Shown one piece after another: positions 42,740 through 51,002 of a stretch of DNA of 64,000 bases. The stretch covers positions 78,012 to 142,011 of the forward strand of contig JADJCH010000017.1 in assembly GCA_016703325.1 (NCBI GenBank). The letters are read 5' to 3'. The DNA is from Burkholderiales bacterium (GTDB lineage Bacteria > Pseudomonadota > Gammaproteobacteria > Burkholderiales > Burkholderiaceae_C). The number at the start of each line of letters is the position of its first letter. Position 1 is the first letter of the stretch. The translations under genes were made by a program, and so were the position numbers. The notes under the pieces were generated by a model. It saw nothing but the letters and a program-made list of their open reading frames with translations, did not search any database and had not been told where the DNA came from.

Positions 42740-43660
42740 TCAGCGCTGCACACCCAGCTCGGCCGGCGCGCCTCTCAGGCTGCGGCTGGGCGAGCAGGTC
42801 AGCACCAGGATCAGCAGCGTCAACGCATACGGCACGGCGTTGAACAGGTAGTAGCCGCCGGTCACGCCCACGCTCTGCAGCGCCGGGCCGAGCGCGCCCG
42901 CGCCGCCGAACAGCAGGGCAGCGCCCAGGCAGGCCAGCGGGCGCCAGCGCGCGAAGATGACCAGCGCCACCGCGATCAGGCCCTGGCCGCTGGACAGGCC
43001 CTCGTTCCAGCTGCCCGGGTAGAACAGCGACAGCGACGCGCCGCCCAGCCCGGCGATGAAGCCGCCGGCCGTGGTGGCGGCGATGCGCACGCCGTTGACC
43101 GAGTAGCCCAATGCGCGCGCCGCGTCGGCCGAGTCCCCCACCATGCGCACGATCGGGCCCCAGCGGGTGTTGGCCAGACCCCAGTGCAGCAGCAGCGCCA
43201 GCAGCACGCCCAGCGGGAACAGCGCGTTGATCGCCAGCGCGGACTGCACCGCAGGGGATTCGCTCCAGCCACCCAGCGCCAGGGCCGGCACCTGCGGCGC
43301 CTGCGGCTGGATCAGCGGCTTGCCCAGGAAGAAGGCCAGGCCGGCGCCGAAGAGCATCAGCGCGATGCCGGTGGCCACGTCGCTGACCCGCGGCAGCGAG
43401 CACAGCAGGCCGTGCAGCAGCGCCAGCAGCGCACCGCTGGCACCTGCGGCCAGCACGCCCAGCCAGGGCGAGCCGCTGAGGTAGCTGCCCGCAAAGCCGG
43501 CCATCGCGGCCAGCACCAGCACACCTTCCAGGCCCAGGTTGATGCGGCCGGACTTCTCGGTCAGGCACTCGCCCAGGCTGACGAAGAGGAAGGGCGTGCC
43601 CACCCGCACCGCACCGCCCAGCACGGCGATGCCCACGTCGACGATGGCGTTGAGTTCCAT
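42740..43660 (-). CDS. BMP-type ABC transporter permease (nucleoside/branched-chain family), subunit 2
   Basis: A 306-residue permease with about eight to nine membrane segments. It starts with LNAIVDVGIAVLGGAVRVGT and carries SLGECLTEKSGRINLGLEGV (about residues 27-46), the family signature, with a late FGGAGALGPALQSVGV. It pairs with the larger permease upstream. Substrate cannot be read directly; operon content suggests biuret or another small ureide. Confidence 0.88.
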   Translation of the reverse strand: MELNAIVDVGIAVLGGAVRVGTPFLFVSLGECLTEKSGRINLGLEGVLVLAAMAGFAGSYLSGSPWLGVLAAGASGALLALLHGLLCSLPRVSDVATGIALMLFGAGLAFFLGKPLIQPQAPQVPALALGGWSESPAVQSALAINALFPLGVLLALLLHWGLANTRWGPIVRMVGDSADAARALGYSVNGVRIAATTAGGFIAGLGGASLSLFYPGSWNEGLSSGQGLIAVALVIFARWRPLACLGAALLFGGAGALGPALQSVGVTGGYYLFNAVPYALTLLILVLTCSPSRSLRGAPAELGVQR

Positions 43661-43673
43661 GCGCGCTCCTGGG

Positions 43674-44813
43674 TCAGTTGGCCACGGCCGAGGCGTGGAT
43701 GGGCGGTGGTGGCGCGTTCGGGTCGGCCGGCGGTGCTGCGGGGGGCAGCGGCTTGGGCGCGCGAGCGGCCAGCAGGCGCCCGCGCCCGGCCTCGGCGGCC
43801 AGGATCAGCACGAAGGCAAAACCCTGCAGCACCAGAACGGAGGCGTCGGGCAGGTCCAGCCGGCGCTGCAGCAGGCTGCCGGCGGCACCGAAGCCGCCGA
43901 ACAGCACGGCCACCGGCGGAATCGCCCAGGGGTTGTGGCGCGCGACGAAGGACACCAGGATGCCGGTGTAGCCCAGCCCCGCGATCAGCGAGGCATTGGC
44001 CGCCGTGTGCACCGCCAGCACCTCGATGCCACCGGCCAGCCCGGCGCCGGCCCCGCCCAGCGCACAGGCGGTGAGGATCAGCCCCAGCGTGGGCAGGCCC
44101 ACCAGCCTGGCTGCGCGCACATTGCCGCCCACCACCCGCAGCGCAAAGCCGGAGGCGGTGAAGCTCAGCCACAGGCCGGCCAGCACACACAGCACGACGC
44201 CGATCACCAGGCCCCAGTGCACGTCGGTGACCGCCTCCCCCCAGGGGATGCCACCGATGCGCAGCGTCTCGTCCACCGGCCGGGTGGAGGGTTTGTTCAG
44301 GCTGGCCGGGTCGCGCAGCGGCCCTTCGACGAAGTGCTTGAACAGCGCGATGGCGATGTAGCCCAGCAGCAGGCTGGAGATGGTCTCGTTGACGCCGCGC
44401 TGCTGCCGCAGCCAGCCCGCCAGCGCCACCCAGGCCGCACCGGCGGCCGCGGCCACCGCCAGCATGGCCACCGCGCCACCCGTGCCCTGCAGCCCGGGCA
44501 GCACATAGGGCAGCGCCGCGCAGGCCAGCGCGCCCAGCACCAGCGCGCCTTCGCCGCCGATCACCGTCAGCCCGGCCTGCGCCGGCAGCGCCACCGCCAG
44601 CGCGGTGAGCATCAGCGGCGCAGCGCGCTGCAGCGTGTTCTGCCAGGAGAACGCGTCACCGAAGGCGCCCTTGAACAGCAGCACCCAGGCGTCCAGCGGA
44701 CTGGCTCCGGCGAACCAGACGAACACGCCGAAGGCCAGCAGGGCCCCGGCCAGGGCCAGCACCGGCAGGACCACCGCCTCGACCGGGTCCTGCCACGCAC
44801 GCACACCAGGCAT
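43674..44813 (-). CDS. BMP-type ABC transporter permease, subunit 1
   Basis: A 379-residue permease of the nucleoside/YufP family: GAFGDAFSWQNTLQRAAPLM, then GLTVIGGEGALVLGALACAA, then GVNETISSLLLGYIAIALFK (about residues 135-155). About nine membrane helices and a Pro-rich cytoplasmic tail. It is separated from the binding-protein gene by 200 bp that hold three stem-loops. Confidence 0.88.
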   Translation of the reverse strand: MPGVRAWQDPVEAVVLPVLALAGALLAFGVFVWFAGASPLDAWVLLFKGAFGDAFSWQNTLQRAAPLMLTALAVALPAQAGLTVIGGEGALVLGALACAALPYVLPGLQGTGGAVAMLAVAAAAGAAWVALAGWLRQQRGVNETISSLLLGYIAIALFKHFVEGPLRDPASLNKPSTRPVDETLRIGGIPWGEAVTDVHWGLVIGVVLCVLAGLWLSFTASGFALRVVGGNVRAARLVGLPTLGLILTACALGGAGAGLAGGIEVLAVHTAANASLIAGLGYTGILVSFVARHNPWAIPPVAVLFGGFGAAGSLLQRRLDLPDASVLVLQGFAFVLILAAEAGRGRLLAARAPKPLPPAAPPADPNAPPPPIHASAVAN

Positions 44814-44861
44814 CGCGATTCCTCAACGAGAGATGAGCTGCAGGGAGGCAACCCTATCGAG

Positions 44862-44986
44862 CAGCAAGCGCGGATCTGGCTTTGCCAGTCCGCTGCTTGC
44901 GCCCTCCGAGGGGGCTGAGCGGGACGGGAAGGGGTCCTGAGGACCGCTTCCCGCCAGCGAAGGTCATTCGGCCTGCAGGCCGAATG
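44862..44986. other. Three consecutive stem-loops between the binding-protein and permease genes
   Basis: 44862-44900: an imperfect 16-17 bp stem, GCAAGCgCGGAtCTGGC with TTT loop. 44925-44953: CGGGAAG/CTTCCCG enclosing GGTCCT-G-AGGACC. 44965-44986: a perfect 22-bp palindrome, CATTCGGCCTG and its complement. No T-tract follows. Such structures after a binding-protein gene are known to protect the upstream mRNA, giving more binding protein than permease. Confidence 0.55.
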
Positions 44987-45015
44987 GCTGGACCGGCGTC
45001 AGCCGCAACGGGGGG

Positions 45016-46134
45016 TCAGGCTTTCCCGATCACGCCCTCGATCAGGTAGTTCATGCTCTCGAGCTCCATGTCGGTCTGCTTGAAGACCTTGCCCTTGGGG
45101 ATCACGACCTTGCCGGTGTTGTCCTTGAGCTCGCCCTTGAAGATGTCGAACTTGCCCGCGACCATCGACGCCTTGACCGCATCCGCGGCCTTGCGCGCCG
45201 CTTCCGGCACCATCGAGCCGTAGGGCGAGGTCTTGACGAAGCCGTCCTTCAGCCCGCCGCGCACGAAGTTCGGGTGCGGCTTGCCGCTGCGTGCGGCCTC
45301 GATGATCTGGGTGTAGGCGGTGATCCAGTTCCACTCCGCGCCGGTCAGGTAGGCGTTGGGCGCGAGCTTGGCCTGGCTGGCGTGGTAGCCGCAGACGAAC
45401 TTGCCGCGCTTGGCGGCGGTTTCGACGATGACCTTGGGGCCATCGACGTGCATGGTGAACACGTCCACGCCCTGATCGGCCAGGCTGTTGGTGGCCTCGG
45501 CCTCCTTGACCGGCATGGACCAGTCGCCGGTGAAGATCACCGAGGTGGTGATGCCCGGCTTGACGCTCTTGGCCCCCAGCGTGAAGGCGTTGATGTTGCG
45601 CAGCACCTGCGGGATGGGCTTGGCGGCGATGAAGCCCAGCTTCTTGGACTTCGTCATGTGCGCCGCGACCACGCCGTTGAGGTACTGCGCCTCGTCGATG
45701 TAGCCGAAGAAGCTGCCGGTGTTCTTGGGGTGCTTGCCCTCGGTCCACAGGCCGCCGCAGTGGGCGAAGCGCACGTCCGGGTTCTTGCCTGCCACGGCCA
45801 GCATGTGCGGGTCGAAGTAGCCGAAGGAGGTCGGGAACAGCAGCGTGGCGCCGTCCTGCGAGATCATGCCCTGCATGGTCTTCTGCACGGCGTTGGTCTC
45901 GGGCACGTTCTCCTCTTCCACCACCTTGATGCCGGCCAGCTTTTTGACCTGGGCCGCGGCTTCTGCGTGCGCCTGGTTGTAGCCGTAGTCGTCCTTCGGG
46001 CCGACGTAGATGAAGCCCACGGTCATGGTTTTTTGTGCGAGCACCAGCTCGCTGAACGAGGCGGTGGCCAGACCGACACCGGTGGCACCGACGGTGCGCA
46101 GCCAGTCACGACGATGGGAGAAAAAATGGCTCAT
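45016..46134 (-). CDS. BMP-family (BmpA/Med) substrate-binding protein
   Basis: A 372-residue periplasmic protein. The N-terminus HRRDWLRTVGATGVGLATAS is a twin-arginine-type signal peptide, ending near LVLAQ. The mature start TMTVGFIYVGPKDDYGYNQA and the later TGSFFGYIDEAQYLNGVVAA are the BMP signature. It is the first gene of the ureide operon and feeds the two permeases and the ATPase. BMP-family proteins usually bind nucleosides or purines; here the enzymes suggest ureides. Confidence 0.92.
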   Translation of the reverse strand: MSHFFSHRRDWLRTVGATGVGLATASFSELVLAQKTMTVGFIYVGPKDDYGYNQAHAEAAAQVKKLAGIKVVEEENVPETNAVQKTMQGMISQDGATLLFPTSFGYFDPHMLAVAGKNPDVRFAHCGGLWTEGKHPKNTGSFFGYIDEAQYLNGVVAAHMTKSKKLGFIAAKPIPQVLRNINAFTLGAKSVKPGITTSVIFTGDWSMPVKEAEATNSLADQGVDVFTMHVDGPKVIVETAAKRGKFVCGYHASQAKLAPNAYLTGAEWNWITAYTQIIEAARSGKPHPNFVRGGLKDGFVKTSPYGSMVPEAARKAADAVKASMVAGKFDIFKGELKDNTGKVVIPKGKVFKQTDMELESMNYLIEGVIGKA

Positions 46135-46181
46135 GCGAAGCTCCTGGGGCGGTGCAGATCGATTGGACCTGCGTGGTGTTC

Positions 46182-46199
46182 ATGCTTGTATACAAGCAT
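46182..46199. promoter_or_regulatory. 18-bp perfect palindrome, likely GntR operator of the ureide operon
   Basis: ATGCTTGTATACAAGCAT is its own reverse complement and lies 47 bp upstream of the BMP gene start. The core TTGTATACAA has the form bound by FCD-type GntR regulators. A regulator of that subfamily is the last gene of the operon (35382-36161). Binding itself is inference. Confidence 0.7.
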
Positions 46200-46353
46200 T
46201 CACCATGCCAGTTTCCTTCTCCTGGGTCGAAGCGGCGCGAAGCGGCGTGAATGGGCCGGCACAGTGCATCCGGTGGATCGATGCAGTGCCGAAACAGGGC
46301 GGTTGCAGTGTGGGGGCACCAGCCGGGTGCGTGCGCGGCCCCTCCGGAAACGA

Positions 46354-46377
46354 CACTGCCGCCCGAAGGCGGCAGTG
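46354..46377. terminator. Perfect 10-bp hairpin in the intergenic region
   Basis: CACTGCCGCC-CGAA-GGCGGCAGTG forms a stable stem with a tetraloop. There is no T-tract on either strand and no gene ends beside it; function unknown. Confidence 0.4.
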
Positions 46378-46473
46378 AAGGCGGGTTGTGCCGGCAGGCA
46401 TGGAAACGACGGGGCCAGATCTTTCCGCCTTGGCGGGGTGTCGGCGGAGGACTCGATCAAGCGGACGCTCACA

Positions 46474-46611
46474 CGTCATTCCCGCGCAGGCGGGAATCCA
46501 GTTCGGTGCGGCCTTGCGCCGACCGTCTACGCTGGGGGGACTTCTGGATTCCCGCCTGCGCGGGAATGACGGGGTCACGGGAATGACGGGTTACGGAAAC
46601 GACGGGGTCAC
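46474..46611. repeat. 98-bp MITE-like inverted repeat followed by three 17-bp tandem units
   Basis: CGTCATTCCCGCGCAGGC.. (46474-46501) and its exact complement at 46544-46571 form 28-bp perfect arms around a 42-base core. Each arm contains its own small hairpin (ATTCCCGC...GCGGGAAT). The right arm runs into degenerate 17-bp repeats at 46561-46577, 46578-46594 and 46595-46611. The core motif is common in proteobacterial genomes. The rest of 46135-46671 holds no gene. Confidence 0.75.
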
Positions 46612-46671
46612 CGGCATGTTGGGCGCGCCGATTCCCCCCGGCCAGAACAGGCCGGCGCTGCACCCGTGGGA

Positions 46672-46941
46672 TCAGCGGTTCTGCAGGTCCTGATCACCCA
46701 GGTGGCGCAGTGCGGCGCCACGCAGGTCGGCCGCGTAGGACGGCTGGCTGGCTTCGATGCGCCAGGCGTACTCCAGCAGCTCCTGCGCATTGCGCGGCTC
46801 CGGCCCGAAGGAGGACGGCGGGTTGGACAGCTGGGCCCACAGGCCCTGGACACTGCGGACGAAGGCGCGCTGGGCACGGGTGATCAGCGCATCGAAAGCG
46901 GACGGTTGGTAACGGCCCGACGGAAGAGACAAGGTGCTCAT
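46672..46941 (-). CDS. Hypothetical small protein
   Basis: An 89-residue protein with a good Shine-Dalgarno (TAGGAG, 5 bases before the ATG at 46941). It is helical: YQPSAFDALITRAQRAFVRS, then NAQELLEYAWRIEASQPSYA, then ADLRGAALRHLGDQD. I do not recognise a family. It points toward the repeat element and stands alone. Confidence 0.65.
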   Translation of the reverse strand: MSTLSLPSGRYQPSAFDALITRAQRAFVRSVQGLWAQLSNPPSSFGPEPRNAQELLEYAWRIEASQPSYAADLRGAALRHLGDQDLQNR

Positions 46942-47097
46942 GGCAACTCCTAAGGGAAAACCCTGATCACGATTCTAGGGGTAACCCTTGGTTTTGCCGC
47001 CGGGCAACGCTGGAAGCCCATGCGGAAGGGTCGGATGTTGCGCTGCAGCAAGAACCTCGGGCGCGGTGCGGGGGCCTTGAGGGCCTGACAGGAGGGC

Positions 47098-49326
47098 TCA
47101 GCCAGGCCCCAGGCGGGACCACAGGAAGCTGTACTCCAGCGCCATCAGTCGGGCGCGCTGCTGGTTGTCCGCCGCGCCGCCGTGGCCGCCCTCGATGGCC
47201 TCGTGGTACAGCACCGGCAGTCCCAGCTCGCGCAGGCGGGCCACCATCTTGCGCGCATGGCCGGGGTGCACCCGGTCGTCCCGAGTGGAGGTGGTCAGCA
47301 GCATCGGCGGCAGTTGCACGCCCGGCTGCAGCCGCTGGTAGGGGCTGTAGCGGGAGATCCAGCCCCAATCTTCCGGCCGATCCGGGTCGCCGTACTCGGC
47401 CATCCAGGAGGCGCCGGCCAGCAGGCGGTGGTAGCGCCGCATGTCCAGCAGCGGCACCTGGCAGACCACGGCGCCGAACAGGTCGGGGCGCTGCAGGGCG
47501 GTGGCGGCCACCATCAGGCCGCCGTTGGAGCCACCCATCAGGCCCAGCCGGGTGGGGCGGGTCACGCCGCTGCGCTGCAGCGCCTCGGCGATGGCGATGC
47601 AGTCGTCGTAGCTCTTCTGCTTGTGCTCGCCCACGGCGGCCTGGTGCCAGGCGGGGCCGAACTCGCCGCCGCCGCGCAGGTTGGCCACCACCAGCACACC
47701 GCCGCGGGCGAACCAGGCCCGGCCCATCGCGGCGGAGTACCAGGGCTGCAGCGACACCTCGAAGCCGCCGTAGCCGTAAAGCAGGGTGGGGTGGTCGCCG
47801 TCACCATCGCCTACGCCATCGCCGCCGGCACGAGCAGCCACACCGGCCGGCCAGACGATGAAGTACGGCACTTCGCAGCCGTCGCGACTGCGTGCCCAGC
47901 GCTGCTCCACCCGCATGCCGGTGGCCTCGAAGTGGCGGCTGCGCTGTTTGAGCAGCTCGGGGCCGCCGCCGTCACCACGGTGGTCGCGGTCCAGCGACAG
48001 CCGCATCAGGCTGTCCGGCGTGAGGAAGTCGGTGTAGTGCAGCAGCAGCGCCTGGGCCAGCGGGTCGGCCGTCGCGCCGCCCGGGTGGCAGGGGTCGTGC
48101 AGCGTCTGCACCGACAGGCTGCCCGGGCCGGGCAGCTTCGGCATGCTCTGGCATTGCCAGGTTCCGCCATCAGCGGCCCCGGCATCCACCACCCAGCGCC
48201 AGCGTTCCACCTGGGTGGCCACCTGGTCCAGCACCGTCAGCAGCAGGTCGCGGGCGGTCCAGTCCCAGCCGGCAAGGCTGCGCCGGGGGCCGGGGGTGAA
48301 CAGGCGATGCCAGCCGGGCCGACCGTCCAGCAGCTCGGCCAGCGGGGTCACCAGCAGGCTGCCGGCCGGGTGGAGCGTCGGTTGTCCGGCTGAGACGGCG
48401 TTGGCGTCCGCGGTGGACAGGTCGCTGCGCAGCGAGAGCAGGGCCCAACCTTCGTGCAGGGAGAGGTCGGCATCCTCCGGCTTGGGCAGGGGCCGCAGTT
48501 CGCCATTGCCAGCAACGGTGGACCAGAGGAAGTCGCGACTGCGGTAGAAGTCCAGCGCGCGGCTGAAGCCCGCCCGCTGGTACCCCGGCGTGGCGTCCAC
48601 CCAGGCGGAGACGGAGACGTCGCCCGCCTCGCCCTCGAACACCACCGGCGCGTCCTGCAGCGGTGTGCCGCGCCGCCAGCGGCGAATCTGCCGCGGGTAG
48701 CCGGAGTCGGTCAGCGAACCGGGCCCGGTGTCGCTGCCCACCAGCAGGGTGTCGGCGTCCAGCCAGGTGGCGCGGGTCTTGGCCTCGGGCAAGTGAAAAC
48801 CTTCCGGCACGAAGCGGCCGGTGACCAGGTCGAACTCGCGCAGCACCACCGCGTCCGCGCCGCCGCGCGAGAGCTGCAGCAGGGCGCGGGTCCAGCCGGG
48901 TGCACCATCGGCATCGGCATCGGGGAAGGGTGGGCGCAGCACGGCGCCCTTCCACACCCAGTTCTCGCCCTCGGCGGCGGCCAGTGCGTCCAGGTCCAGC
49001 ACGGTCTGCCAGGGCGGCTCGTCCTGGCGGTAGCCGTCCAGCGTGCAGCGCCGCCACAGGCCGCGCACATGGTCGGCGTCCTGCCAGAAGTTGTAGAACA
49101 GATCGCCGATGCGCTGGATGCCGGGGATGCGCTGGCGGTCGTCGAGCACGGCCAGGAACTGTTGGCGCAGTTCGTCGTACTCCGGCCGCAACGCCAGTGC
49201 GGCCTGCGCCTCGGCGTTGCGCTCGCGCACCCAATCCAGCGCCGAGTCGCCCAGCACCTCCTCCAGCCAGAGGTAGGGGTCGTTGGCGTCGCTGCTGGCG
49301 AAGAGCCCGGGGCCGGGCTCAGGCAT
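47098..49326 (-). CDS. S9 family peptidase (prolyl oligopeptidase-like)
   Basis: A 742-residue enzyme from ATG 49326. A seven-bladed propeller (about residues 10-410) is followed by an alpha/beta hydrolase domain with the nucleophile in LMGGSNGGLMVA (about 585), Asp in TTSTRDDRVHPGHA (about 670) and His in EAIEGGHGGAADN (about 705). No signal peptide, so cytosolic. A Gly/Asp-rich stretch (GGDGVGDGDGDH) precedes the catalytic domain. The start overlaps the end of ybeY by 8 bp. Confidence 0.9.
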   Translation of the reverse strand: MPEPGPGLFASSDANDPYLWLEEVLGDSALDWVRERNAEAQAALALRPEYDELRQQFLAVLDDRQRIPGIQRIGDLFYNFWQDADHVRGLWRRCTLDGYRQDEPPWQTVLDLDALAAAEGENWVWKGAVLRPPFPDADADGAPGWTRALLQLSRGGADAVVLREFDLVTGRFVPEGFHLPEAKTRATWLDADTLLVGSDTGPGSLTDSGYPRQIRRWRRGTPLQDAPVVFEGEAGDVSVSAWVDATPGYQRAGFSRALDFYRSRDFLWSTVAGNGELRPLPKPEDADLSLHEGWALLSLRSDLSTADANAVSAGQPTLHPAGSLLVTPLAELLDGRPGWHRLFTPGPRRSLAGWDWTARDLLLTVLDQVATQVERWRWVVDAGAADGGTWQCQSMPKLPGPGSLSVQTLHDPCHPGGATADPLAQALLLHYTDFLTPDSLMRLSLDRDHRGDGGGPELLKQRSRHFEATGMRVEQRWARSRDGCEVPYFIVWPAGVAARAGGDGVGDGDGDHPTLLYGYGGFEVSLQPWYSAAMGRAWFARGGVLVVANLRGGGEFGPAWHQAAVGEHKQKSYDDCIAIAEALQRSGVTRPTRLGLMGGSNGGLMVAATALQRPDLFGAVVCQVPLLDMRRYHRLLAGASWMAEYGDPDRPEDWGWISRYSPYQRLQPGVQLPPMLLTTSTRDDRVHPGHARKMVARLRELGLPVLYHEAIEGGHGGAADNQQRARLMALEYSFLWSRLGPG

Positions 49327-49819
49327 AGGGGTCCGGAAAACCGAGTTCGGCCAGGATCTCGCGCTCGCGGGCTTCCATGCGTTCGGCCTCGGCCTCGTCC
49401 TCCTCATGGTCCCAGCCCTGGGCGTGCAGGGCGCCGTGCACCAGCAGGTGGGCGTAGTGGGCCACCAGGTCCTTGCCCGCAGCGGCGGCCTCGGCCTCCA
49501 CCACCGGGGCGCAGAGCACCAGGTCGGCGGAGACCACCGGGTCTGCAGCGTAGTCGAAGGTCAATACGTTGGTGGCGTAGTCCTTGTCGCGGTAGTCGCG
49601 GTTGAGGGCCTGGGCCTCTTCGGTGTCGACGATGCGCACGGTGAACTCCGCCGGGCCCTCCAGCGCATGGCGCAGCCAGCGGATGACGTGGTGGCGCGGC
49701 AGCAGCGGGCGGTGGCGGGCGTCGGCGAACTGCAGCGACAGCGCCAGGGTCGGGCGGCCGGGCTTGCGGGCAGCGGCAGTGGCCGGAGCAGTGGCGGGCT
49801 GGGGCTTGGAGCGGGTCAT
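49319..49819 (-). CDS. ybeY: Endoribonuclease YbeY (rRNA maturation factor)
   Basis: A 166-residue metalloprotein with the diagnostic zinc motif in HLLVHGALHAQGWDHEED (His-x3-His-x5-His, about residues 122-139). DKDYATNVLTFDY is also conserved. YbeY takes part in 16S rRNA 3'-end maturation. The ATG overlaps the phoH stop as ATGA. An N-terminal Ala-rich extension (about 20 residues) is unusual. Confidence 0.95.
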   Translation of the reverse strand: MTRSKPQPATAPATAAARKPGRPTLALSLQFADARHRPLLPRHHVIRWLRHALEGPAEFTVRIVDTEEAQALNRDYRDKDYATNVLTFDYAADPVVSADLVLCAPVVEAEAAAAGKDLVAHYAHLLVHGALHAQGWDHEEDEAEAERMEAREREILAELGFPDPYA

Positions 49820-50841
49820 GGGCTGGTGGGTGATGCAGGGGCCGGGCGGGGGTCGCGGCCCTCGGATTTTTCGTGGGCCTGCCGGCCTTGCCGGGCCTCG
49901 TAGGCTTCGACGATGCGCGCCACCAGCGGGTGGCGCACCACGTCGGCGGAGGTGAAATGGGTCATCGCGATGCCGCGCACGTCGCGCAGCACCTGGGCGG
50001 CGTCGACCAGGCCGCTGGTCATGCCGCGCGGCAGGTCGATCTGGCTGACGTCGCCGGTCACCACCGCACGGCTGCCGAAGCCGATGCGGGTGAGGAACAT
50101 CTTCATCTGCTCGACGGTGGTGTTTTGCGCTTCGTCGAGGATGACGAAGGAGTGGTTGAGCGTGCGCCCGCGCATGAAGGCCAGGGGGGCGATCTCCAGC
50201 AGACCCTTCTCGAAGGCCTTGGTGACGCGCTCCAGGCCCATCAGGTCGTACAGCGCGTCGTACAGCGGGCGCAGGTAGGGGTCCACCTTCTGCGCCAGGT
50301 CGCCGGGCAGAAAGCCCAGGCGCTCGCCGGCCTCCACCGCCGGGCGCGTCAGCACGATGCGCTGCACGGTGTTGCGCTCCAGCGCGTCCACCGCACAGGC
50401 CACCGCCAGGAAGGTCTTGCCGGTGCCGGCCGGACCGATGCCGAAGGTGATGTCGTGGCTGAGCATGTGGCGCAGGTAGGCCACCTGGTTGGGGGTGCGG
50501 CCCACCAGGTCGCTGCGGCGGGTGTGCAGCACCAGGGGAGGCTCCTCCGCAGTGCCGGCGGCCGCGGGCAGCGGATGGTCGATCTGGTGCATCACCTCCA
50601 CCAGCGCCAGCTGCAGCTGCGCGGGCTCGATCGGGCGGCTGGCCTGCTCGTACAGCCGCTGCAGCAGGCCCTGCGTGGCGCGGGCCTGGCGGGCCGGGCC
50701 GTCGATGCGAAAGCGTTCCCCCTGGCGCTTGAGCTGCACCCCCAGGGCCGCCTCGATGCTGCGCAGGTGATCGTCCATCGGGCCGCACAGCAGCGCCAGA
50801 CGTGGGTTGTCGATGGGGGTGAAGTCGTAGCGCAGGATCAC
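49816..50841 (-). CDS. ybeZ: PhoH-family ATPase (YbeZ)
   Basis: A 341-residue protein, start GTG 50841. Walker A GPAGTGKTFLA (about residue 140), Walker B FVILDEAQNTT, and the motif VVTGDVSQIDLP. It occurs with ybeY as in most bacteria and probably assists RNA metabolism. The frame is open upstream of GTG 50841, but those residues are not family-like. Confidence 0.92.
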   Translation of the reverse strand: MILRYDFTPIDNPRLALLCGPMDDHLRSIEAALGVQLKRQGERFRIDGPARQARATQGLLQRLYEQASRPIEPAQLQLALVEVMHQIDHPLPAAAGTAEEPPLVLHTRRSDLVGRTPNQVAYLRHMLSHDITFGIGPAGTGKTFLAVACAVDALERNTVQRIVLTRPAVEAGERLGFLPGDLAQKVDPYLRPLYDALYDLMGLERVTKAFEKGLLEIAPLAFMRGRTLNHSFVILDEAQNTTVEQMKMFLTRIGFGSRAVVTGDVSQIDLPRGMTSGLVDAAQVLRDVRGIAMTHFTSADVVRHPLVARIVEAYEARQGRQAHEKSEGRDPRPAPASPTSP

Positions 50842-51002
50842 GGCAAGCGTGCGAAGTTGGGGGCGGTGGCGGAATCCTGCATTGTCGCCGCCCCTGGAAT
50901 GGGTGGGGCCACGGCAGAATTTCCGGCACCGTCTCCGGCGGTTCCTCCCACGCACCGCCAGCCGGCCCGAGCTTCGGGGAGAACCGCCCGGTTCCCCGTC
51001 AG

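Noticed and set aside
46474..46611. CRISPR array
   Set aside because: The repeat units are an inverted pair and three degenerate 17-bp tandem units without spacers of constant length, and no cas gene is near.
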